DNA of 11,230 bases from Euperipatoides rowelli (Eukaryota > Onychophora > Udeonychophora > Euonychophora > Peripatopsidae): NCBI GenBank assembly GCA_003024985.2, contig PXIH01S0009456.1, one strand, 5' to 3'. The notes beneath the pieces were generated by a model. The model had not been told where the DNA came from. It ran no database searches and saw nothing but the letters and a program-made list of their open reading frames with translations. Shown piece by piece: positions 7,301 through 11,230 of this stretch. Position 1 is the stretch's first letter; each line of letters starts with the position of its first letter. Both the position numbers and the translations under genes were made by a program.

Positions 7301-9418
7301 TCGAGTATGTTTGAGGAAATTTATTTGTGGAGTAGAATTTTTCAGGGGATACCAAGTTATCAATTGTGTCTGCAGGTTCTGGATAACGCAAACTGAAATT
7401 TGTGGGCTGATCAGGGTTGTCCAGATCTGTCTCTGCATAGTGATTATACACAGTAGGTGGTTGTTCAAGAGCAGTTTCTTCTGTTTCTCTAGCAGAATTA
7501 GAAGGAGACCTATTAGTACCATTATGAATGATCGAGTTACCATTGTACCCTTGCCAAACTTGAGGAGGAGGGCTATGCCTTGTAGACTCATTTGGGGCAT
7601 TATCTTTTTGAGCAACTTCGGTGACATAGTTATCGATTTTTGGTACAGGCCTTTCGATAATTTTGTTAGCAGTGGTTTTTACTGTTGGAATCACAGTAGA
7701 ATTTGAAACTCGGGAATATTCATCAGAATATTTTAAACTGAAATTTATTGGCTGCTCCAGAGACTCCTGATCATCTAAATTAAAGTTTTCAATTCTTCTA
7801 GCTAATTTAGCATATTTATTATAAATAAGATTGCGAGATTGATTTTTCCCAGGGCTTAAAGAATTATCAGCTGATTTAGACATTATATGTTCACCTTCTG
7901 GAATACATCGAACTCCTTCTACATGTAGACTACTGCTCCCTGGCCGGTTATAGTAATGAGGAGTAAAACCAGACCCAGAATCTTTAATTTCACATTTTAA
8001 TGGCAATGTCAATTTACTATATACAAGATTTTTATGATCACTACAAGCAGAAGAAGTTAATTCACTTTCGTACTCAACTCCACCTTCCTCTCCATCATCT
8101 ATACTTGCATGACGAGCTACTTCATGCATGACTTGCATTAATTTCTTATTGGACAATAAAGCTCGTCCAGTCTCACTTAATGTATCTCCGAGCTGTTGTT
8201 CAGGACTCCCTGAATGTTGCCTTTGGCGTTCAGATATTACATGCTTATCAAAGGGCAGTCTTCCATTTCGATTTAAAAAGCCCCGACTTCTGTTATACGA
8301 TTGATCTGAATGGGTACTTCCAACACTGTCATGGCTATCTGATCGTGGTACTTGACAGTTCTGTGGTGATAAGTGGCCATTATGATACAAAGATGAATGC
8401 ATAACTGGTCGATCTAGGACTTGGAAACGACTATGGATATCACCAAATATAAACTTGCTCTCACTTTCTGACTTATGGGTTGGACTTCCTTTGGGACTTT
8501 CTAAATTTTCACATGTTTCAGACAAATTCTGATCTAGTTCAGCTTCTAATGCTCGTTGTTTGCGCACATGAAGACTAGGAACGTTAGAACGCTGCTGGTT
8601 GTCATTACTAGTGCACATTCCAGCTGGTCTAGCAGCTAGAAGATTTTTCAACGCAGCTGAGCTTCCCATGGAAATCATTTTATGTTTAGAATGCACTAAA
8701 TTCCTCAACATGCTGACAGCTCCCATTTCCCAAAGAGCTTGCTGATCCTCTGAATTTCTGGCTGACAAATTCCATAGAGTCCCACAGGCATTGCTAACAA
8801 TAGTTAAACTTGTTGATTTTAGATGTTTCAAGAGTATTTGTAGACAATTATGTCGGCGAAGTATAGCTCTATAATCCTCTCGAACAGCAATATGACTAGA
8901 AACATTTCTCAAGATCCCACCACCATTTTCAATAACAGCCAAAGTCTTAGTAGGACTCTTGTATGTTAAGGTACTAACGAGAAAAGCTAAAGCTCCATCT
9001 ACACCACATATTTCTGATTTATTTTCACTACAATGAGCGGAAAGGTTCCATAATGCTGATAGAATACTCTTTAAAGTAGATTCTTTTTTAGCTTCCATAG
9101 CTGCTTTCATTAGTGTTGTAACAGCACCGACTTCACGGAGAGTTTTTTTGCTCGCCAAGTCAGCTCGCCAAGATAAATTTCTAAGAACACTTGCTGCTAC
9201 TTGCCTCAAATCTTCACTAGGAGAATGCAATTGGGCCACCAGTGCCCTCATAAATGACTTCATTGAACATAATAATGCTTTATTTGTACCATCCCCAAAT
9301 GTTAGGTTGGTAAGAGCCATCCCAGAGTATCGCCTTAGCGTTACACTGTATTGATTGCTAGTATTGCTGTGTACTTCATAATCTACACGAATCAGTTCTG
9401 ATATGGCTTGAAGGCCAC
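1386..9418 (-). CDS. APC: Adenomatous polyposis coli protein (APC), large 3'-terminal coding exon, 5' partial
   Basis: APC is the scaffold of the cytoplasmic beta-catenin destruction complex and also a microtubule plus-end and cortical protein. The reading frame is open from the acceptor at 9419/9418 to a TAA at 1386-1388, with no frameshift or internal stop. The first full codons read GLQAISELIRVDYEVH, matching vertebrate APC Arm sequence, and run into MALTNLTFGDG. Order of parts, numbered from the Met at 9318-9320: Arm repeats to about 233; 15-residue beta-catenin repeats at 520 and 634; seven 20-residue repeats from 687 to 1437; SAMP motifs ending at 1083, 1209 and 1499; a lineage-specific repeat array 1676-1839; basic domain about 2004-2207; EB1 motif SFIP at 2603; C-terminal TTV. 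The N-terminal coiled coil and first Arm repeats must lie in exons beyond the right edge. The Met at 9318-9320 is internal, not the start. Family assignment is secure. Which paralogue it is, if the species has two as flies do, cannot be told here. Confidence 0.97.
1389..1900 (-). other. APC C-terminal EB1- and PDZ-binding tail
   Basis: The last 170 or so residues follow vertebrate APC block by block. TEDIWVKQDNC matches human TEDVWVRIEDC, ERLNSFIRLDP matches NRLNSFIQVDA, and PFNYNPNPGKP matches PFNYNPSPRKS. Next comes SFIP at residues 2603-2606 (1503-1514), an SxIP motif of the kind that docks on EB1 at microtubule plus ends. The chain ends TTV (1389-1397), a class I PDZ ligand like human TSV, which binds Dlg and Scribble-type PDZ domains. 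A basic stretch (IRRRDS) sits just after the SxIP, as usual for EB1 ligands. Confidence 0.92.
1785..1796 (-). other. SxLP motif upstream of the C-terminal SxIP
   Basis: Residues 2509-2512 read SKLP in NSKLPTPKTNSNKSK. SxLP is a weaker variant of the EB1 motif. The surrounding PTP and following Lys/Asn/Ser run resemble human SQIPTPVNNNTKK, the established EB1 site, more closely than the downstream SFIP does. It lies 94 residues before SFIP. Confidence 0.45.
2322..2429 (-). repeat. Nine-residue Leu/basic periodic segment in APC
   Basis: Residues 2298-2333 hold four Leu at exactly nine-residue spacing (2304, 2313, 2322, 2331). Each follows Asn or Lys and is followed by Lys, Lys, Arg and Asn respectively: GNLKKG, TNLKNS, QNLRRA, TKLNGN. 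Ser/Thr lies a few residues before each Leu. It sits in the unstructured basic region downstream of the main basic domain. No known motif is assigned. Confidence 0.6.
2700..3311 (-). other. APC basic (microtubule-binding) domain
   Basis: Residues about 2004-2207 are rich in Lys, Arg, Ser and Pro with almost no hydrophobic core. It opens with KARPRIVKPVN, similar to human GPRILKPGEK at the same relative place. RGRRRSLTRQKS (2032-2043) is a strong basic cluster that could serve as a nuclear localisation signal. QGTFTKEKP resembles human QSTFIKEAP. In the family this region binds and bundles microtubules and F-actin. The end is approximate. Confidence 0.82.
3804..4295 (-). repeat. In-frame tandem array of ~22-residue repeats inside APC
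   Basis: Residues 1676-1839 are about seven imperfect copies of a 21-23 residue unit, roughly SSTYSTLDKIxPPDxMMNSM. Units start near 1676, 1698, 1719, 1740, 1763, 1784 (longer and diverged) and 1817; a remnant may follow to 1851. Units 1-5 are the most regular. The Asn-Ser of MMNSM, MLNSL and MVNSI is always encoded AAT AGC, while the Ser-Ser-Thr codons vary. The array lies between SAMP 3 and the basic domain, where human APC has a Ser/Ala-rich stretch without such repeats. Function is unknown; Ser/Thr runs alternating with hydrophobic and acidic residues suggest an array of short binding or phosphorylation motifs. Confidence 0.9.
4824..4862 (-). other. Third SAMP motif, variant LAMP
   Basis: Residues 1487-1499 read QALLDECISLAMP and continue KSKSSAEK. 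The flanking helix LLxECIS matches human SAMP 3 (LLQECISSAMP), but the Ser that starts the core is Leu. The codon is TTG, one base away from the Ser codon TCG. Whether it still binds Axin cannot be told from sequence. Confidence 0.88.
5010..5084 (-). other. 20-residue beta-catenin repeat 7 (SR-type)
   Basis: Residues 1413-1437 contain VEGTPVCFSRNSSLSSLNS, matching the human seventh repeat (VEDTPVCFSRNSSLSSLS). It is the last 20-residue repeat and, as in human, is followed by the final SAMP motif. Confidence 0.93.
5265..5336 (-). other. 20-residue beta-catenin repeat 6 (SR-type)
   Basis: Residues 1329-1352 contain VEGTPVTFSRNDSLSSLSC. The FSRNDSLSSL core is identical to human repeat 5. Preceding residues PRTYA keep the aromatic usually found there. 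Confidence 0.93.
5436..5510 (-). other. 20-residue beta-catenin repeat 5 (N/T-type)
   Basis: Residues 1271-1295 contain TEDTPINFSTSTSLSDLTV, very close to the human fourth repeat (VEGTPINFSTATSLSDLTI). The order of SAMP 2 and this repeat is inverted relative to human, where repeat 4 precedes SAMP 2. Confidence 0.92.
5694..5732 (-). other. SAMP motif 2 (Axin-binding)
   Basis: Residues 1197-1209 read DNILNECIQSAMP, followed by KSKMRSKPR. It is a canonical Axin RGS-binding motif and corresponds to human SAMP 2 (DILAECINSAMPKGK). Confidence 0.93.
5967..5978 (-). other. Internal SxIP motif between SAMP 1 and SAMP 2
   Basis: Residues 1115-1118 read SGIP in the context ISPTSGIPIKTS, within a Lys/Ser-rich linker and followed by RGR. 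This meets the minimal SxIP EB1-binding pattern with nearby basic charge. Human APC has PSQLPVYK at a similar place after its SAMP 1. The call rests on pattern only. Confidence 0.5.
6072..6110 (-). other. SAMP motif 1 (Axin-binding)
   Basis: Residues 1071-1083 read DDILEACINSAMP, matching human SAMP 1 (ILEECIISAMP). The helix that contacts the Axin RGS domain and the SAMP core are both present. A Lys/Ser-rich stretch follows, as in vertebrate APC. Confidence 0.93.
6252..6326 (-). other. 20-residue beta-catenin repeat 4 (N/T-type)
   Basis: Residues 999-1023 contain TEGTPLEFSTATSLSSLSI. By position, just upstream of SAMP 1, it is the counterpart of the human third repeat, the tightest beta-catenin binder in human. 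The sequence itself resembles the human fourth repeat (FSTATSL). Confidence 0.9.
6462..6512 (-). other. Conserved APC region B block (SPSDLPDSP)
   Basis: Residues 937-953 read SPSDLPDSPSETMPPSP, almost identical to human ISPSDLPDSPGQTMPPS in the mutation-cluster region. In human APC this lies between 20-residue repeats 2 and 3, in the segment called region B or catenin-inhibitory domain. That segment has been linked to beta-catenin ubiquitination and alpha-catenin binding. Its position right after the repeat-3 core is conserved here. Confidence 0.88.
6585..6662 (-). other. 20-residue beta-catenin repeat 3, counterpart of human repeat 2
   Basis: Residues 887-912 contain EETPLMFSRCSSLGSLSSF. 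The PLMFSRC core and the following SPSDLPDSP block identify it with the human second repeat, which is reported not to bind beta-catenin. As in human, the residues before the core depart from the usual pattern (EEAEETP instead of VExTP). Confidence 0.9.
6888..6962 (-). other. 20-residue beta-catenin repeat 2 (SR-type)
   Basis: Residues 787-811 contain VEDTPVCFSRVSSLSSLHS, a near-perfect match to the family consensus and to the human first 20-residue repeat. The SxxSSLSSL phospho-acceptor ladder is complete. An acidic linker (EEDEELEENDD) separates it from repeat 1. Confidence 0.92.
7188..7262 (-). other. 20-residue beta-catenin repeat 1 (N/T-type)
   Basis: Residues 687-711 contain TEGTPLNFSNATSMTDL. 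The core TPxxFS is kept, but the usual Arg after FS is Asn, as in the human fourth repeat (NFSTATSLSDL). It precedes the counterpart of the human first repeat, so it looks like an extra repeat at the N-terminal end of the series. Ser and Thr residues in ATSMTDL occupy the positions phosphorylated by CK1/GSK3 in the family. Confidence 0.82.
7377..7421 (-). other. Second 15-residue beta-catenin-binding repeat
   Basis: Residues 634-648 contain DQPTNFSLRYPE, a slightly diverged copy of the 15-residue motif (QPxNFSL[KR]Y). It lies about 100 residues after the first. I see only these two; vertebrate APC has three or four. Confidence 0.85.
7713..7763 (-). other. First 15-residue beta-catenin-binding repeat
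   Basis: Residues 520-536 include EQPINFSLKYSDEYS, almost the same as the human 15-residue repeat core TPINYSLKYSDE. In the family this class binds beta-catenin constitutively, without prior phosphorylation of APC. It is the first recognisable beta-catenin site after the Arm domain. A linker rich in Ser, Gly and His separates the two. Confidence 0.9.
8622..9418 (-). other. APC Armadillo-repeat domain, C-terminal portion
   Basis: About 265 residues align without gaps over long stretches to vertebrate APC Arm repeats (remembered sequence). Hallmarks include LRNLSWRAD at 47-54, SALWNLSAHC, ILRNVSS, CGTLWNLSARN and the closing SLHVRKQRALEAELD just after the domain. Residues N5, K14, R47, W51 and N92 fall where human N507, K516, R549, W553 and N594 lie. 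These line the groove used for Asef- and KAP3-type ligands, so that surface looks intact. The first Arm repeat or two are encoded upstream of the window. Confidence 0.93.
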
Positions 9419-9487
9419 CTACAAATAGAAAAACAAAAATGAAAAGATTTTAGTAGTAATTTTAAAACAATACATGGGCAGTTAGCA
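9419..9487 (-). promoter_or_regulatory. Splice acceptor, pyrimidine tract and candidate branch point of the large APC exon
   Basis: Read on the minus strand, a T-rich tract ends in TTTTTCTATTTGTAG, with the AG at 9419-9420. The exon starts at 9418 with the last two bases (GT) of a split Gly codon, so the intron is phase 1. No other AG occurs between TGCTAAC (9481-9487) and the acceptor. That makes TGCTAAC a possible distal branch site 61 bases or more upstream. A closer CTACTAAA lies about 30 bases upstream and is the more usual distance. The protein homology continues exactly to this AG and stops there, which supports the boundary. Confidence 0.88.
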
Positions 9488-9880
9488 ACTAATATATAAC
9501 ATGTATAAAACTGTCAATTTGTTTAATAGACTATCAAAAATAATCATAAACATAGATATTCATTTTCAAGAACTTAAGTTTTCCCAACCTAACTTCATAA
9601 ATAGTTTTTTATATTTATGAAAAAAAAAAATTGAGTGTTAAAAAAAATCTAAAATCACTTGTGATGGGGAATATTTTTTTCCTTTGGGCCAAGGATTGAG
9701 TGAGTGATTGAGATGTTGTGTGAAGGTTTTATTTACTTATTGATTTAAAAAGCATATAAAGGAGAGAATTTATCTTAGAGTTGAGAAGAGGTGAACTGAA
9801 TTGTCATAACAGCATAACTCATTTTTGTAATTTTTTTTTTCTTCATAGTATGCCAGTCTATAAATTGTAAACTTTAGGAT

Positions 9881-9895
9881 CAGTGATTCCCAAAG
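9881..9895 (+). other. hAT-like transposon end, unpaired
   Basis: CAGTGATTCCCAAAG resembles the terminal inverted repeats of many hAT elements (CAGNGNTTCCCAAA). I find no matching inverted end within the window and no convincing 8-bp target duplication, so this may be a relic or coincidence. Confidence 0.3.
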
Positions 9896-9912
9896 AAAAA
9901 AAAATAGTATCG

Positions 9913-9953
9913 TATCGGTCAGAAATACTGCCGATAACGGGCTATACAGTATA
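9913..9953. repeat. Hairpin plus adjacent palindrome in the intron
   Basis: TATCGG-T-CAG and CTG-CCGATA (9913-9922 and 9928-9936) pair over nine positions with one bulged T and a five-base AAATA loop. Seven bases later TATACAGTATA (9943-9953) is a perfect palindrome around its central A. Together with the hAT-like end just upstream, this may be the subterminal part of a non-autonomous DNA transposon. Confidence 0.55.
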
Positions 9954-10066
9954 CCAATCAAGTTATGGATAACACACTATGGCTTGCATCCAGCTGCACA
10001 GAGCCTGTACATAACAACACATGATAATACAACACAACATAAAAACGGACAATTTAAACATTTAGA

Positions 10067-10792
10067 TTAATTACTTTTCTTGATTTTTCTTCTAACTTCC
10101 AAGCTATTCTGTTGTCCCCCTTCCTTTGGATAATTTTTTTGGAAGTTCCAATGCCGAAACCAAGCACGACCAAATAAGGTAGCAAAACCAGAATAAGTAA
10201 CACATAACTCCAGATTTTTGGCGGTACTGTCATTATGTTTAACAGAGCATTTGCTAATGCCAATCGGTTTGATTAAATGGTTAAAAGCTCTGAGGGCTAG
10301 TTTAGTGTCCTCTAATTTCCGGTTGGGCTAGGCGGACTTAAATGTATTATAAGGCATAATCGTTACAGCGGCGCCAGTATAAAGCTCAAATGGCAAAACG
10401 TTACCATCAATTCACAAATTAATAAAAAAAGGCTCAGTATAACCAGCATAGTTGACTACTTCATGAGAATTAAAGATAGGTACGAACGATTCTTGAGTGT
10501 CGTTCGAATTTGCAGAAAAGTCAGAAAAATCCTCCACTTCAGCATTGTGTAAGACCAGGGTTTTCTTCTTATTCCAAGAAATATTTTTAATATGTCCCAA
10601 TTTACCGCAAAGGAAACATGTAGCATTCTTAAATTTACAACTTTTGTTCAAATGTTCACCACCACAGTGCTTGCATGAGAGGGGAGTAATAATTTTTTTT
10701 GAACTGGGTAGGTTCGGGAAATCCTTTCTTTGAACTAACTGAAAACATGAATTTGTTTTCATTAAGGTTTTTGTTGCTGAGGTCGGCCACAA
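10067..10792 (-). pseudogene. Retrotransposon zinc-knuckle and protease remnant
   Basis: This frame differs from the capsid frame. From 10676 it carries CKHCGGEHLNKSC (a CCHC knuckle with CX2CX3HX4C spacing) and then CFLCGKLGHIKNIS, whose final Cys is missing. A protease-like part follows after a stop at 10412-10414. Its active-site triplet is altered to YTG. A second stop occurs at 10328-10330 and the frame closes at 10067-10069. Residues before about 10693 are probably not the original frame. Confidence 0.75.
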
Positions 10793-11126
10793 TGGTTAAA
10801 CTAATCAATTCATCAAAGTCTATATCTTCATTTTCTAGTACTAACTTTTTTTTTAGACCGAAAATGAATTGTTCCACAAGCACAAAATTTAACTTCATTC
10901 CCAAATTACAGTTAATTGAAAGTTTTCTAAGCTCAGCCGCATAATCTGAAATGCTTTCGGATTCCAATTGAACCCGCTCAAGAAGATTAAAACGAATACG
11001 GAAAACTGCTTTTGGGCAAAAGTGACGTTCTAGAATTGTGAAAATTTCATCCAGTGTCTTTGTTTTAGGATTAATTGGAGCAATTAAATCACATAACAGA
11101 TTGTAAACTTTACTCCCCCAATATAG
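10656..11126 (-). pseudogene. Retrotransposon gag capsid remnant
   Basis: An open stretch between stops, lacking its own start Met, with LLCDLIAP, LDEIFTILERHF, FRIRFNLLERVQ and SESISDYAAELRKL. These are typical of arthropod Gypsy-type Gag capsid C-terminal regions. From the A8 run at 10693-10700 to the stop at 10656 the translation is out of phase with the zinc-knuckle frame, so the last dozen or so residues are spurious. Confidence 0.75.
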
Positions 11127-11230
11127 TTAAAATGGTTGGTACCTTTAAGGGGAGACGAGGTACTGAAAACTATTTTCCACATTATTAAGGCTAGAGTTCT
11201 AAAATTTTGCAGAAATGTTACTCTTGATGA

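Larger units (their letters stand above)
10067..11129 (-). mobile_element. Decayed Ty3/Gypsy-type LTR retrotransposon fragment (gag and protease)
   Basis: Reading on the minus strand, a capsid-like stretch (11126 to about 10700) has the ERVQ, SISDYAAELRKL, CNLG and FIFGL features typical of Retrotrans_gag domains. A Cys/His region (10588-10676) with two zinc knuckles follows. Next, to about 10160, comes a retropepsin-like segment with TGAAVTIMP and a closing GRxW. It is dead. There is an in-frame stop at 11127-11129, a frame break near the A8 run (10693-10700), stops at 10412-10414 and 10328-10330, the active-site Asp of DTGA replaced by Tyr (10379-10381), and the last Cys of the second knuckle lost. 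No reverse transcriptase, RNase H, integrase or LTR is seen, so the 3' side is truncated. It sits in the APC intron in the same orientation as APC. Confidence 0.85.
9419..11230 (-). other. APC intron, 3' portion (at least 1.8 kb)
   Basis: No further APC exon can be found between the acceptor at 9419 and the right edge. The upstream exon (encoding the preceding Arm sequence) lies outside the window. 9430-9880 is AT-rich without genes. 9881-9953 has a transposon-like end and two palindromes. 10067-11129 is a retrotransposon remnant. 11130-11230 holds nothing I recognise. Confidence 0.85.

Noticed and set aside
9318-9320. Met of MALTNL as the start of a short APC
   Set aside because: Homology continues upstream for 32 full codons plus a split codon, to a good splice acceptor, so this Met is internal.
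9770-9961. Minus-strand frame of 63 codons in the intron
   Set aside because: No homology, spans the hairpin region, and shows no coding signal.
10054-10263. Minus-strand frame of 69 codons with a hydrophobic stretch resembling a membrane protein
   Set aside because: It overlaps the protease remnant in a different frame; the hydrophobic look is a frame-shifted reading of that sequence.
11064-11071. TTTAGGAT matching the 8 bases before the hAT-like end (9873-9880), as a target-site duplication
   Set aside because: No inverted terminal repeat abuts this copy and it lies inside the gag remnant; an 8-base match in AT-rich DNA is easily chance.

Overview
The window holds the 3' part of an animal APC (adenomatous polyposis coli) gene on the minus strand, with its 3' flank on the left and part of an intron on the right. 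AT-rich noncoding DNA, a spliced gene, an APC C-terminus complete down to the EB1 and PDZ motifs, and a degenerate Ty3/Gypsy-type element in the intron all point to an arthropod, most likely an insect. The protein does not look like the reduced APCs of Drosophila, but the order cannot be fixed from sequence alone.

Layout in the direction of APC transcription, right to left. 11230-9419 is intron. It contains a decayed LTR-retrotransposon gag/protease fragment (about 11129-10067) in the same sense as APC, and a small hairpin/palindrome cluster near 9881-9953. 9418-1386 is one very large terminal exon with 8033 coding bases (2676 full codons plus a split first codon). It encodes, in order, Armadillo repeats, two 15-residue and seven 20-residue beta-catenin-binding repeats interleaved with three SAMP (Axin-binding) motifs, a lineage-specific array of about 22-residue repeats, the basic microtubule-binding domain, and the C-terminal EB1- and PDZ-binding tail. 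1385 to about 340 is the probable 3' UTR, ending near a poly(A) signal at 353-358. 339-1 is downstream flank with nothing recognisable.

In the known biology of the family, the Arm domain binds Asef/KAP-type partners, the 15- and 20-residue repeats bind beta-catenin/Armadillo, and the SAMP motifs bind the Axin RGS domain in the destruction complex that restrains Wnt signalling. The basic and C-terminal parts link the protein to microtubules, EB1 and PDZ scaffolds.

Residue numbers count from the first in-frame Met of the big exon (codon at 9318-9320); this is an internal Met, not the true protein start. The most interesting points are: an apparently undescribed tandem-repeat array (3804-4295) between the last SAMP and the basic domain; a third SAMP that reads LAMP; a strict nine-residue Leu/basic periodicity (2322-2429); several candidate EB1-binding SxIP/SxLP motifs; and an exon 5' border that appears to match a human APC intron in position and phase, while four later human introns are absent.
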